Assembly (NCBI GenBank): GCA_026713545.1
Contig: JAPOOG010000009.1
Location: 1-59,077, forward strand
Length of the DNA: 59,077 nt
Direction: 5' to 3'
From: Bryobacterales bacterium
GTDB lineage: Bacteria; Acidobacteriota; Terriglobia; Bryobacterales; UBA6623
Below are positions 16,190 to 25,406 of the stretch, piece after piece (the stretch's first letter is position 1; each line of letters begins with the position of its first letter). The translations under genes and the position numbers were made by a program. The notes under the pieces are model-generated. The model searched no databases. It was not told the DNA's origin and worked only from the letters and a program-made list of their open reading frames with translations.

Positions 16190-17905
16190 TCAATACCCTT
16201 CGGCGCTGCCCTCGGAGCGTGCGTCCGCCGCACCCAGCAGCCACTGGTCGGTGGCCTGGATCGCCATGACGCGACCCTGTTTCTCGACGAACGACAGCGG
16301 GTGGCCCCGCCGGCTGAGCCTCTCGACGGTATCTTGTGAATGGCCGTGGCGCTCGAGCCGCAGCCTGTCGGGCATCCACTGGTGATGGAAACGAGGGAAG
16401 TCGACAGCTTGTTGGAGGTTCATCTTGAAGTCGATCACGTTGATGATGATCTGCAGCACCGTCGAGATGATCGTCGGGCCGCCGGGTGAACCGACAACCA
16501 GGAAGAGCTTGCCGCCGCGGGCTGCGATGGTCGGTGTCATCGACGAGAGCGGCCGTTTGCCGGGCGCGATCGCGTTCTGCTCGCTCGTCAGTAATCCGGC
16601 GTTGTTCGGCGCGCCCGGTTTCGACGAAAAGTCATCCATCTCGTTGTTGAGGAGCACACCCGTGCCGACAGCCGTGACACCGGAGCCGAAGCTGCCGTTC
16701 AGCGTGTAGGTGACGGCCACGGCGTTGCCGGCGTCGTCCACGACGGAATAGTGCGTCGTCTCCGTGCTTTCGGATCCGGCGGAAAGGCCGGGCGGCATCT
16801 CGGAGCTTCTTCCGGCCCGGCCCCGATCGATCGTCTTGGCCCGTTGCCGTGCGTAGCTCTTCCGGGTAAGCCGTTCTACCGGCACGGAGACGAAGTCCGG
16901 ATCGCCGAAATAAGCCGCCCGATCGGCAAAGTAGCGGCGCATCGTTTCCGCCACGTAGTGAATTGCCGCGGCCGAACCGGCCCCGCTGCGCTCGTAACCG
17001 CTCTCCTCCAACATGTTCAGCATCTGGATAATGCCCACGCCGCCGGAACTGGGCGGGGGCGCGGTGATGATCTCGTACCCGCGGTAACTTCCCTCGAGTG
17101 GGGTGCGTTCGACCGGCTTGTACTGCTTCAGGTCGTCCAGCGTGATCGTGCCATGGTTCTTCTTCATGTCGGCGGCGATCAGCCGGGCGGTCTCACCGGC
17201 ATAGAAGTCGTCGGCCCCGTGCCTGGCGATTCGTTCCAGCGTCCGCTGCAGGTCGGGCTGCCGCAAGACTTCCCCCATCTCGTAGAATCGCCCGCCGCGT
17301 TGGAAGATCCGGCGGGACTCCGGAAACTTCGCCATCCGGCTGCTCTGCAGCGACTGGGACTGATCGAAAGTAACCGCGAAACCGTTGCTTGCCAAGCGGA
17401 CGGCCGGCTCTACGAGTTCTCTCAGTTGCTTAGTCCCATACTTCCGGGTGGCCATTTCGAGGCCTCGCGCCGTTCCCGGAACCCCCGACGCGCGATACCC
17501 CAGGATCATCTCGTCGGTCGGCTCCCCGTCCGGGCCGAGGTACATGTCGCGATGGGCCGCTGCCGGCGCCCGCTCCCGGAAGTCCAGGAATGTGGCGCGC
17601 CCATCGGCGAAACGGATCAACATGAATCCGCCGCCTCCGAGATTGCCCGCTCTGGGATGAGTCACCGCCAGAGCGAATCCCACCGCCACCGCGGCGTCCA
17701 CGGCGTTACCACCCGACTGGAGGACCTCGACTCCGGCACGGGTCGCGTCCGCTTGGGCGCTCACGACCATCGCGCGCCGTGCACGGACCGGCGCCCGCGT
17801 AGCGGCTTGGAGATCCGCGTTCGCGAGAAAAAGAGCGAGAACAGCAGCAATGAGGCGCACGGTCAATTGTAGCCATCGTGCGGTGGGTTTTGACAACCGG
17901 CGCAT
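16190..17905 (-). CDS. ggt: Gamma-glutamyltransferase, exported
   Basis: 571 residues, the usual length for a single-chain precursor, with a signal peptide at about 1-35. The autocleavage and nucleophile site is TTHYSVVD (T383), followed by NAVAVTYTLNGSFGSGV. The glutamate-binding region is near RERAPAAA, and the oxyanion region is PLSSMTPT. The enzyme cleaves glutathione and other gamma-glutamyl compounds in the periplasm and would self-process into two subunits. The C-terminal motif FPRFHHQWMPD is typical. It stands as a single gene. Confidence 0.93.
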   Translation of the reverse strand: MRRLSKPTARWLQLTVRLIAAVLALFLANADLQAATRAPVRARRAMVVSAQADATRAGVEVLQSGGNAVDAAVAVGFALAVTHPRAGNLGGGGFMLIRFADGRATFLDFRERAPAAAHRDMYLGPDGEPTDEMILGYRASGVPGTARGLEMATRKYGTKQLRELVEPAVRLASNGFAVTFDQSQSLQSSRMAKFPESRRIFQRGGRFYEMGEVLRQPDLQRTLERIARHGADDFYAGETARLIAADMKKNHGTITLDDLKQYKPVERTPLEGSYRGYEIITAPPPSSGGVGIIQMLNMLEESGYERSGAGSAAAIHYVAETMRRYFADRAAYFGDPDFVSVPVERLTRKSYARQRAKTIDRGRAGRSSEMPPGLSAGSESTETTHYSVVDDAGNAVAVTYTLNGSFGSGVTAVGTGVLLNNEMDDFSSKPGAPNNAGLLTSEQNAIAPGKRPLSSMTPTIAARGGKLFLVVGSPGGPTIISTVLQIIINVIDFKMNLQQAVDFPRFHHQWMPDRLRLERHGHSQDTVERLSRRGHPLSFVEKQGRVMAIQATDQWLLGAADARSEGSAEGY

Positions 17906-18069
17906 CGCGAAAGGATCGTGCGGCAGTCATTCGATATGCCTTGTCGAGAACCGTAGCCGAAAGGCCCGCCGCCGATCGCCAGTACCGTGAAAGATGAGAG
18001 TGCAGGTTGAGACGCTCTGCGGTTTCTTCCCTGCTGAAGAGGCTTTTCCAGAGGCTGTCGTTACAATGA

Positions 18070-18318
18070 ATGGCGATGTCGGAGCCGCGTGAGCAGCCGA
18101 CCTATGTTTGCCATGGTTGCGGGGCGGATCTTGAGGTCCGCGTCGGGTTCAAAGGCAAAGTCGTCTGGACGCTCCCGGCCGACAGTCCGGATTTCGGAAG
18201 CATCGAGCCGGAGTTGCGTGGCCGGTACCAGGATCCCAAGCTCGTCTGTTCCGCCGATGTAATGCATACAACCGGCTTCAAGCTCGTCGATGGCGTAATC
18301 GAGCCGGTCGAGACATAG
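18070..18318 (+). CDS. Small protein with CxxC, zinc-ribbon-like
   Basis: 82 residues (78 if the ATG at 18076 is used). A CHGCG pair is near the N-terminus and one more cysteine (LVCSADVMH) near the C-terminus, resembling half of a zinc ribbon followed by a compact beta domain. No signal peptide. TACAAT at 18063-18068 immediately before the start could be a -10 box, and would make the message nearly leaderless from 18076. The family is not recognised. Confidence 0.55.
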   Translation: MAMSEPREQPTYVCHGCGADLEVRVGFKGKVVWTLPADSPDFGSIEPELRGRYQDPKLVCSADVMHTTGFKLVDGVIEPVET

Positions 18319-18403
18319 CTGCGGGTGCTTCTTCACGACACGCGTCCGCGCCGCGGCTCCTCTCACTTGTCACAAGGCGACCGAGAAACCTACCATGGCT
18401 TGC

Positions 18404-18940
18404 ATGAAGCGTGTTGCGATCATCGTTCTTTTGCTCAACGTGGCGATCTTTCCCTCGATGGCGCAAGAGCTGCTCCCGCGCTGGGAAGCCATCGAAATGG
18501 CGCAAGGCGTTGATCTGCACGCGAACGAGATGAAGGCGCTCATTGAGCAAGTTCGGCCCAAGGAGTGGGTTCAGGACGGCGCACCGCAGGCGTATGTGTC
18601 TCAACACGAGGAGATGCTGAGAGACATGGATAGCCTGAGCCTCTCCGCTCAGGACATGATGCGCAATCCCGACAGGCTGATAGCCGTTGTGGACACCTTT
18701 CTGTGGGCTGATCGGCTGGGTTCGATGATCTCTTCGCTCGAGCAGGGTGTCCGCAAATATCAGAATGCCGCCGTCGCGGAACTTCTCGTTGCGGCCAAAG
18801 ACCGCAATACGTCGGAATCGGAAAAGCTCAAGGGCTACCTCAGGCAGCTTGCGGTGGCGCACGCAGCCGAGTTGGAAATTGCCGATAGTGAAGCCCAACG
18901 TTGCCGCGAGGATCTGGCTCGACAACCGGCGCAGCGCTGA
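18404..18940 (+). CDS. Exported helical protein of unknown function
   Basis: 178 residues from MKRVAIIVLLLNVAIF, with a signal peptide ending near MAQE. An ATG nine bases upstream is also possible. The mature part is almost entirely alpha-helical and charged, with paired cysteines absent until one near the end (QRCRED). No domain recognised. Probably periplasmic. Confidence 0.6.
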   Translation: MKRVAIIVLLLNVAIFPSMAQELLPRWEAIEMAQGVDLHANEMKALIEQVRPKEWVQDGAPQAYVSQHEEMLRDMDSLSLSAQDMMRNPDRLIAVVDTFLWADRLGSMISSLEQGVRKYQNAAVAELLVAAKDRNTSESEKLKGYLRQLAVAHAAELEIADSEAQRCREDLARQPAQR

Positions 18941-19024
18941 AGCGAACAACACCGCGGGTCGCGGACTCCGGCAGAATCGGCTTTTGGGCCCCTCTTGGAA
19001 ACGCCGCGGGCTGTTCGATGGAGA

Positions 19025-19300
19025 CTACGGGGACTCGATGGCCGTTGGGGCGGTTTCGATTTGGGGGCGGCGGTTGAAAAAGCCCTCGATCATTCCTTCG
19101 ATCCTCGCCAAACGCTGCTCCATGGCGCCGATACGCTGCTCCAGCGCGGCGAAGCGTTGGTCTATCGCTTCAAAGCGCTGGTCTCGACTGCCGGGAATGC
19201 GGCTTGCTCGGTCAACGCCTTTTCGACAATGTCCCGCGCACGGGGAGACATCTTCAGCTTCAAAGCCGCGGCGTGGCCCTTCTCGGACATCTTGCGCCAC
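19025..19300 (-). CDS. Small coiled-coil ORF overlapping the DUF4202 gene
   Basis: The last 50 residues are a regular heptad pattern (QRFEAIDQRF, AALEQRIGAM, EQRLARIEGM) ending in a proline-rich tail. The frame differs from the DUF4202 gene, whose 3' end it overlaps, and only the part after about 19190 has coding character. The true start is unclear: the first GTG (19298-19300) lies inside the neighbour. It is either a small coupled gene or the C-terminal coiled coil of the DUF4202 protein after a frameshift. Confidence 0.4.
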   Translation of the reverse strand: MAQDVREGPRRGFEAEDVSPCAGHCRKGVDRASRIPGSRDQRFEAIDQRFAALEQRIGAMEQRLARIEGMIEGFFNRRPQIETAPTAIESP

Positions 19301-19794
19301 GTCCGTCGGATGATGTTGACCAGTTTCGGTTCATCGTGTTCCTGTCGGAAGTCTTCGAAATAGAATTCCAGGAACACAACGCAGGCAACGTCTTCGAGTA
19401 GTTGGCAGTCCGGGTCTGTTTTCAGCCTCTCTTTGCGCAGCAGCGACTGGACGCGGGCGATTGTCTCCCCGTCATAGCCGGCTTCGCTCAGAATGGCGCC
19501 GGCCGTCTCGGCGTGGAACTTCCCCAGATTGGAGCGCCAGGCCCGATATCCCGGGCGGTTCATGGGATAGTTGCTTCGGGGGATTTTCCAGCGGCGGATG
19601 TGCTGTGCTCGAACGGCCAGGCGTACGGCTTCGGGAGCGCCGGGCTCGATCCGCTCCAGCCATGCGCTCATGCGCTGTCCGTAAAGCAGCTCCTTGGGGT
19701 GCTCCCGGCCCGCAAAGGTCTCCCGGCGGGGATCCTCGGCATTAGCCTTGTCGAAACGGCCGATCGCCAGTTCGAAGCGTTCTTCGGACGACAC
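19162..19794 (-). CDS. DUF4202 domain protein
   Basis: 210 residues from a GTG located 2 nt after the stop of the upstream gene. The opening FELAIGRFDKANAEDP is the DUF4202 signature. The central YRAWRSNLGKFHAETAG and the acidic VVFLEFYFEDFRQEHDE belong to the same family, which resembles metal-dependent HD-like hydrolases, unproven. Usual family length is about 190-200, so the frame looks complete. Fourth-to-last member of a compact cluster with ltaE. Confidence 0.8.
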   Translation of the reverse strand: MSSEERFELAIGRFDKANAEDPRRETFAGREHPKELLYGQRMSAWLERIEPGAPEAVRLAVRAQHIRRWKIPRSNYPMNRPGYRAWRSNLGKFHAETAGAILSEAGYDGETIARVQSLLRKERLKTDPDCQLLEDVACVVFLEFYFEDFRQEHDEPKLVNIIRRTWRKMSEKGHAAALKLKMSPRARDIVEKALTEQAAFPAVETSALKR

Positions 19795-19796
19795 CG

Positions 19797-20780
19797 CTAC
19801 CTCGCCGCGGCAACGCGGAACTCGACGGTCTTTCCGGCCTCCATACGAACCCCGCGCACCCGGTCGGCCCCGCCGCGCCGCTTCGTGGTCATCGTGTGGG
19901 GACCTACGATCAGCGGCATGTCGAGTGGGCAGATACCCATGTAGGAGCCATCTACATAGACCGGAGTGGGCGCCGCGCAGGAAACCACAAACCGCCCGGT
20001 GCGCAAGGGCTCATCCTGCCCGGTCAACCGCGCCGACCGGGCGATGGCCTTTGCGGGCGGAAGGTGCCATAGCGGCGGCTCCGTTCGGGGTATGCCGTTC
20101 TCGTCGACCCGCGGGACCGGCCCGATGCGCGGTGCGCTCGTAGTGATGGGCGGTTCGTCGTGGGCGCCGATGGGCTTGTCCTTGGGATGGTAGCCGAAAA
20201 CCGTGAAGGGCAGTTGCCGTCCTCGAATGAGGATGCGCAGCTCCTCATCCTCGACTTCCATGCTGAAGGTCTGTCCCGGCGCGACGTCGCGGCAGTCGCG
20301 CTGTGTGGCTTCGGCCGCTTTTTTCTCTTCCTGCTGCTTGTCGGAATTCCGCCTTCTTCGACGTCGGTAATCCGGCTCCTCTTGGGAGCCCTGCTCGATC
20401 TTCTTCAGCTCTTCGATCGAGAGACACCCCGCGAGGTAGACCGCCTCATCGAGATCTCTGAACAATGCGAGCGAAACGTCGACCGACTCGGGAGCACGAT
20501 CGCCGTGGAAGCTTCGCACACTGGCTTCCACGGGCGGACAGGTCAAGACATACAGGGCTCCTCCCGCGGCAATGCGGCAACGGCGCGCCCACTTGTCGAA
20601 CTGAACGTCCAGCGGTGTCGTCGTGCCGCTGAAGAAGCGCCCACGCTCGACATCCAGCGTGAACACCGCCGACGGATAAGCGGATTGGGCGGCGACTATC
20701 GAGAAACCGGCGACCGCCAGGGTGCAGAGAGTCAGGCGGATTATGATTGCTCGATCCGGGAAACACGGGCTATCACCCAC
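19797..20780 (-). CDS. Exported protein with C-terminal PEGA-like domain
   Basis: 327 residues. The N-terminal hydrophobic stretch (about 12-32) is a signal peptide or anchor. The middle holds a basic and glutamine-rich linker (YRRRRRRNSDKQQEEKK, about 139-155). The C-terminal TPVYVDGSYMGICPLDMPLIVGPHTM has the layout of a PEGA domain (a V.VDG..G..P..V..G.H pattern), often seen in surface proteins. The GTG start is 1 nt past the stop of ltaE, and the next gene starts 2 nt past its own stop. Function unknown. Confidence 0.6.
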   Translation of the reverse strand: MGDSPCFPDRAIIIRLTLCTLAVAGFSIVAAQSAYPSAVFTLDVERGRFFSGTTTPLDVQFDKWARRCRIAAGGALYVLTCPPVEASVRSFHGDRAPESVDVSLALFRDLDEAVYLAGCLSIEELKKIEQGSQEEPDYRRRRRRNSDKQQEEKKAAEATQRDCRDVAPGQTFSMEVEDEELRILIRGRQLPFTVFGYHPKDKPIGAHDEPPITTSAPRIGPVPRVDENGIPRTEPPLWHLPPAKAIARSARLTGQDEPLRTGRFVVSCAAPTPVYVDGSYMGICPLDMPLIVGPHTMTTKRRGGADRVRGVRMEAGKTVEFRVAAAR

Positions 20781-20781
20781 T

Positions 20782-21840
20782 TCAGTCTCCGACAGCCACT
20801 TGCACGCCGGAGCACACCTCGGCCATCACTTCCATGGCTCGCTCACACTGATCGCGAGTGACATCGTAGTGCGTGAGCATCCGCATGCGGTAGGGCGCGA
20901 CGGCGTTCGAAAGCACGCCGCGCTCGCGCAGCTTCGCGGAGACTTCCCTGCCGGTCATGCCGGTGCCCTCGACGTCGAAGATCACGATGTTCGTCTGCAC
21001 GTCTGTCGGATCAATCGAGATGCCCGGCACCCGGGCCAGAGCTTCCGCGATGAAACGCGCGTTTTCGTGATCCCGAGGCAGGCCCGCTGGAGAGTTCTCC
21101 AATGCCACGATGCCCGCGGCCGCCAGCACGCCCGCCTGCCGCATGCTGCCCCCGAACACCTTGCGCGCCATCCGCGCCCGATCGATGAACTCCCGGCTTC
21201 CCGCCAGCATCGATCCGACTGGCGCGCCCAGGCCCTTCGAAAGACAGAACATCACCGAGTCGACCTTTGCCGCCACTTCGTGGGGCGGCGTGCCGAGGTG
21301 CGTCGCCGCGTTGAAGATCCGTGCGCCGTCCATATGAACCGGGATGCCTCGGTCGTGCGCCTGATCGCAGATCTCGTTCAAGACCTCTTGAGGATAGACG
21401 TGTCCGCCGAGGATATTGTGGGTATTTTCCACCGCGATCAGTGCGACACCGTTGAAGTGGTCGCTCTCGCCACGGACCAGGGGCTCGATTCGGTTCCAGT
21501 CGAGGATGCCGTTCGGCGTGGAGATCGTCCGCGTCACACACCCGGAAAGCTGAGCCACGCCGCCGACCTCGTACAGAACGATGTGCGAACGCTCATGAAC
21601 GATGACCTCGTCGCCGCGCTGCGTATGCGCCCGGATTGCGCTCTGATTCCCCATCGTCCCGGTCGGCACGAAGACCGCGGCTTCCTTCCCGACGATTTCG
21701 GCCGCCAGCGTTTCCAGTCGATTGATGGTCGGGTCTTCGTGATAAACGTCGTCGCCGACTTCAGCTTCGAACATGGCCTGACGCATCGCCGGGGTCGGGC
21801 GTGTGACGGTGTCGCTTCGCAGATCGATGAACTCTCTCAT
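20782..21840 (-). CDS. ltaE: Low-specificity L-threonine aldolase
   Basis: 352 residues from the ATG preceded by GAGAGGAAGG. Cleaves threonine or allo-threonine to glycine and acetaldehyde with PLP. Opens with IDLRSDTVTRPT, carries EVGDDVYHEDPT, PTGTMGNQSA, HMDGARIFNAA and the PLP lysine in CLSKGLGAPVGS (K202). It heads a run of four tightly packed same-strand genes (PEGA-like, DUF4202, coiled coil). That arrangement is not explained by its enzymatic role. Confidence 0.92.
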   Translation of the reverse strand: MREFIDLRSDTVTRPTPAMRQAMFEAEVGDDVYHEDPTINRLETLAAEIVGKEAAVFVPTGTMGNQSAIRAHTQRGDEVIVHERSHIVLYEVGGVAQLSGCVTRTISTPNGILDWNRIEPLVRGESDHFNGVALIAVENTHNILGGHVYPQEVLNEICDQAHDRGIPVHMDGARIFNAATHLGTPPHEVAAKVDSVMFCLSKGLGAPVGSMLAGSREFIDRARMARKVFGGSMRQAGVLAAAGIVALENSPAGLPRDHENARFIAEALARVPGISIDPTDVQTNIVIFDVEGTGMTGREVSAKLRERGVLSNAVAPYRMRMLTHYDVTRDQCERAMEVMAEVCSGVQVAVGD

Positions 21841-21965
21841 GCAACCTTCCTCTCCTCGCATTGAGAATAGCGTTTGGGAGTCAAAAGAAAAACCCACATC
21901 GCCTTCCATGGGACTTTCACCATGCGTTGCTCAGGAACCTTCCGGGCGGCACCCGGGGAGAAGCC

Positions 21966-23078
21966 TTACTTCGCTGCGAGGAACTCCGCGTATGCTTCGT
22001 TCGAAAAGAGCAGGCCCTCCGGGGTGAGCGAGAGTCGGTTGCCGTTTTCGCGTCGGAGCCACCCACGCTCGATGAGCCGCCTCAAGGGCTCCTGAAACAA
22101 GACCATTTCCGAGGGAGGCGCGTCGAATCCTGCGATTTGACGTAGCCCTGTGATGAAGCGGTCTTCAGCGATTCGACGCTCATCGAGGGTTTCCGTCATT
22201 TTGCGAACGGACTCCCCCCGCTGGGAGCGGTCGAGATATTCCTTGACCGAAGCAACATTCCCCCAGCGCCGGCGTCCGTCGAAAGAGTGTGCATCAGCGC
22301 CGAACCCGATATAAGGCTCCATGCGCCAATACTTGCGGTTGTGAATGGATTCTTGCCCGGCCCTGGCGAAATTCGAAATCTCATACTGCCGAAGGGCGTG
22401 TTGCTTGAGCATTTCGATCGCGGTGGTGTAGAACTCGGTGATCTGATCGTCGCTTGGCACCGATGCGGCGCCGAAACGGGACCCTCCGCTCTGCAGTTCC
22501 CGACCGAGCCGGCTGTCGTCATCCACGTCGAGCATATACACCGAAACGTGGGACGGAGACAGCTTGGCGATCCAGTCGAGGGACTCCTGCCAACCTGCCG
22601 GCGTTTGATGGGCGAGACCGGCGAGCAGGTCGATGTTCACATCGTCGATTCCCACACGAGCCAACAGCGCCATCTCAGTCGCGACGGTCTCCGGCGTATG
22701 CTTCCGCCCGGTCGCTGCCACCTCTCGGGGAATAAAGGACTGGACGCCGAGACTCGCCCGATTGATGCCAAGCTCTTTCCATGCATGAACTCTCTCTTCG
22801 GTGACCGTGCCGGGGCTCGCTTCGATCGTGGCCTCGCGCCAATCCCTGGCGGGAAGGGCGCTGAGCAGTGTGTCAAGACGGTCGATCTCGATCAGGCTCG
22901 GCGTGCCTCCGCCGAGATAGAGCGTGTCCGGTTCCGAGGGGAAGTGGGCTGTCCGGATCTCGGTCTCCAGCGCCTCGAGGTAGGCGGGCATCCAGTCGGA
23001 GGGGAACACCCCCGATGAAAAGTGACAGTAGGTGCACTTCTGCAAACAAAAAGGGAATGAAATGTAAATCCCTGCCAC
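21966..23078 (-). CDS. hemW: HemW-like radical SAM protein
   Basis: 370 residues from a GTG with GGGAG about 5 nt upstream. The cluster motif is C11-LQK-C15-TY-C18-HF. A Phe follows, rather than the fourth Cys of the oxygen-independent coproporphyrinogen oxidase HemN, which marks it as HemW, a heme chaperone. Typical YLGGGTPSLI, GINRASLGVQSF, VNIDLLAGLAHQT, YEISNFARAGQ and GFGADAHSF segments are all present. The C-terminal winged part carries the LIERGWLRRENGNRLSLTPEG hallmark. Upstream lies the MITE at 23194. Confidence 0.9.
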   Translation of the reverse strand: MAGIYISFPFCLQKCTYCHFSSGVFPSDWMPAYLEALETEIRTAHFPSEPDTLYLGGGTPSLIEIDRLDTLLSALPARDWREATIEASPGTVTEERVHAWKELGINRASLGVQSFIPREVAATGRKHTPETVATEMALLARVGIDDVNIDLLAGLAHQTPAGWQESLDWIAKLSPSHVSVYMLDVDDDSRLGRELQSGGSRFGAASVPSDDQITEFYTTAIEMLKQHALRQYEISNFARAGQESIHNRKYWRMEPYIGFGADAHSFDGRRRWGNVASVKEYLDRSQRGESVRKMTETLDERRIAEDRFITGLRQIAGFDAPPSEMVLFQEPLRRLIERGWLRRENGNRLSLTPEGLLFSNEAYAEFLAAK

Positions 23079-23193
23079 TGGCTCCCGTTACTTGCGGATA
23101 GCCGCTTCCCGCGAAAGCGTTCTTCTATCGGATGGGTGATCTCCAAGCATTTTCTCATGCGAACCGGAGGGACCGGTGCGGACGATTGCTTTA

Positions 23194-23392
23194 GCCTGCA
23201 TGTCTCACCACGCAGCGAGGCGAAGTGCGTGAGAGGGCCGTCAGGACGAGGCGCGAGCCGGGCGGAGGAAAAAGGCGCGCGCAGGCGTACTTGACGGTAC
23301 GTCGAGCACGGCAAGCAAGCGTTGCGAAGGAAAAGCGAAGTCATGGCGGTTGTATCGCGTGCTTCGGCCGTCGGGTGGTGAGAAATGCAGGT
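23194..23392. mobile_element. MITE-like inverted-repeat element, family 1, copy 1
   Basis: 199 bp with 18-bp terminal inverted repeats, GCCTGCATGTCTCACCAC and its complement-related ACCTGCATTTCTCACCAC (two mismatches), each flanked by TA. The interior is a degenerate full-length palindrome centred near CGTACTTGACGGTACG. It encodes nothing. TA flanks suggest insertion by an IS630/Tc1-type transposase supplied in trans; none is in the window. Confidence 0.75.
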
Positions 23393-23432
23393 TAGCCTTG
23401 GGTTTCCGTCTTGCTACTATCCGATGCAAGCA

Positions 23433-24401
23433 ATGCACTCCTTGTTTTCCGCGGGACGATACGGGCTGATGTTGGGACTGTTGCTGGCCTTGGCCGGCTG
23501 TGGCACTCCTCGAAGCCGGCATGTTCGGAGCGTTCCTCCCCCTCCGCCGGAACCGGTCATGCCGTTGCCCGAGCCGGTGCATCCGGGGAATGACGCTCCG
23601 GAAATTTCCGCCGTGTCGGTGCTACTGTCGTTATCGGTTCCGATTCTTCCTCAGGATGTTCCCCTAGTCCTGCCGCCGCGCGAGATCCCCCCGGCGCCCG
23701 ACGATCCGTTGAAGTTGTTCGGGAGACATGTTTTTCACAGCGCCGGCGGACAGAAGCTGCCCTATCGGCTCCTCAAACCCTGGAACTTCGAACCGGATAA
23801 GGATTATCCGCTAGTGGTTTTCTTGCACGGGTCCCGGGCGCGTGGAAGCGACAACCATCGTCACTTGAACGGCAGCAGTGAGCTTGGGATCTCGTTGTGG
23901 ACGTCCAACGAGGTGCAAAGAGACTATCCCAGTTTTGTGCTCGCCCCACAGGCAAAGACGACTTGGGTGCGCAGTTGGGCGCTCGTCGAACGCTCTGCCA
24001 ACCGCCGGGAACCACTGGAACTGGTCGTCGAGCTTATCGAAAGTCTGAAGGGGCGGCACAACATCGATCCGCGGCGGGTCTACATCAGCGGCGTATCGAT
24101 GGGAGGGTTCGGTGTTTGGGGCGCGATCACGCGGCACCCAACGTTATTCGCCGGTGCCGTAGCCGTTTGCGGGGGCGGCAACCCTCGCATGGTGAAGCCA
24201 AACTCCACGCCGGTGTGGGTCTTTCACGGTTCGAGGGATACCGTTGTCTCGCCGCGCCGCTCTCGGGAGATGGTGGCGGCGCTGCGGCGAGTTGGCGGAA
24301 GCGTCAGGTACACCGAATACAAAGGCGTTCGTCACGACAGTTGGAAACTAGCCTTCAAAGAAGCTGAGCTTGTGCCTTGGTTGTTCTCTCAAAAGCTCTG
24401 A
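23433..24401 (+). CDS. Lipoprotein alpha/beta-hydrolase (esterase/PHB-depolymerase-like)
   Basis: 322 residues from MHSLFSAGRYG, with lipobox LALAGC (C23) and a proline-rich linker after it. The hydrolase domain starts near residue 90: PLVVFLHGSRARGSDN (oxyanion loop of the GERG type), nucleophile in SGVSMGGFG, acid in HGSRDTVVS, histidine in GVRHDSW. This set is complete for a serine esterase. Related proteins are predicted peptidases or feruloyl and acetyl esterases. It begins 40 nt after the MITE, so transcription may start from the element. Confidence 0.8.
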   Translation: MHSLFSAGRYGLMLGLLLALAGCGTPRSRHVRSVPPPPPEPVMPLPEPVHPGNDAPEISAVSVLLSLSVPILPQDVPLVLPPREIPPAPDDPLKLFGRHVFHSAGGQKLPYRLLKPWNFEPDKDYPLVVFLHGSRARGSDNHRHLNGSSELGISLWTSNEVQRDYPSFVLAPQAKTTWVRSWALVERSANRREPLELVVELIESLKGRHNIDPRRVYISGVSMGGFGVWGAITRHPTLFAGAVAVCGGGNPRMVKPNSTPVWVFHGSRDTVVSPRRSREMVAALRRVGGSVRYTEYKGVRHDSWKLAFKEAELVPWLFSQKL

Positions 24402-24486
24402 CGAGAAGAGCCGACCGCTGGACTTCTCGAACCCGCTACGCTTCTGGGGTAGTGCCCGAGAAAAAGCCGAGCATGACAGCCCCGGC

Positions 24487-25191
24487 ATGAAATGGCTCTG
24501 GAAGCGGAAACGGCGCAACAGGAAGCGCCGGCGGCTGCCGCCGCTCGTGCGCTGGCTGTTGCTGCTGGGGCTTGGTTTCTACGCCTACTGTGCGATTGTA
24601 CTGGTGGGACTGAGATGGTTCATCCCAATCTCCACCGGTGTTCAGATTCAAAGGCGCGTTGAATCGTTTTTCCAACAAGGTGAGTACAGCCCCGTACAGA
24701 TATTCGTACCGCTGGAGAACATCCCGATCCATGTACAACGGGCCGTCATCGCGGCGGAGGACGGGCGGTTTTACGAACACCGTGGTATCGATTGGCTCGA
24801 GTTGGCAAAGGTTTTCGAGGAAGTCGAGACACGGGGCCGGTTGCGAGGAGGCTCGACTATCTCCCAGCAACTTGTCAAGAACCTGTTCCTGACCACGCAT
24901 CGTTCGCCCATCAGAAAGGGACTCGAGTTGACGTTGGTGCCGATCGCGGAACTCTTTCTTTCTAAGGATCGGATCCTGGAGCTGTATTTGAACCTTATCG
25001 AATGGGGCCCGGGCATCTGGGGTGTGGAGGCGGCGTCACGTTACCACTACGGAACTTCGGTCAATCGACTTGACCGGGAGCAGAGCGCTCGCTTGGCGGC
25101 CTGCATCCCCGATCCGCTCCGGCGGCGTCCTTCGCAAATGGACGCCTACAGCGGGATCATCCTGGAACGGATGAGAAGCCGAGGGTGGTAG
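24487..25191 (+). CDS. mtgA: Monofunctional peptidoglycan glycosyltransferase
   Basis: 234 residues from MKWLWKRKRRN, one transmembrane anchor (about 22-43), then a GT51 domain: AEDGRFYEHRGIDW (catalytic Glu), GGSTISQQLVKNLFL, and EWGPGIWGVEAASRYHYG. No transpeptidase domain. Polymerises lipid II in the periplasm. Confidence 0.9.
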   Translation: MKWLWKRKRRNRKRRRLPPLVRWLLLLGLGFYAYCAIVLVGLRWFIPISTGVQIQRRVESFFQQGEYSPVQIFVPLENIPIHVQRAVIAAEDGRFYEHRGIDWLELAKVFEEVETRGRLRGGSTISQQLVKNLFLTTHRSPIRKGLELTLVPIAELFLSKDRILELYLNLIEWGPGIWGVEAASRYHYGTSVNRLDREQSARLAACIPDPLRRRPSQMDAYSGIILERMRSRGW

Positions 25192-25406
25192 CCGGCAGCG
25201 AAAGGGCTCTAGCGAAAAGAGGTCCGTCCTCTTCGCACCATCAGAGAAAGCCTGTCATACGGCGGCGGGATGCAGGAAAAGGCTCCTGTCCCGATTCCGG
25301 GAATCCTCCTCTTTCGGAATTGCGTACGAACAAACGGCTCGGCCGTTCAATGGTTCCTTCTCATCATTCGGCCTCCGCTTCTTCGATATAATTCCTCGCA
25401 TCGACA

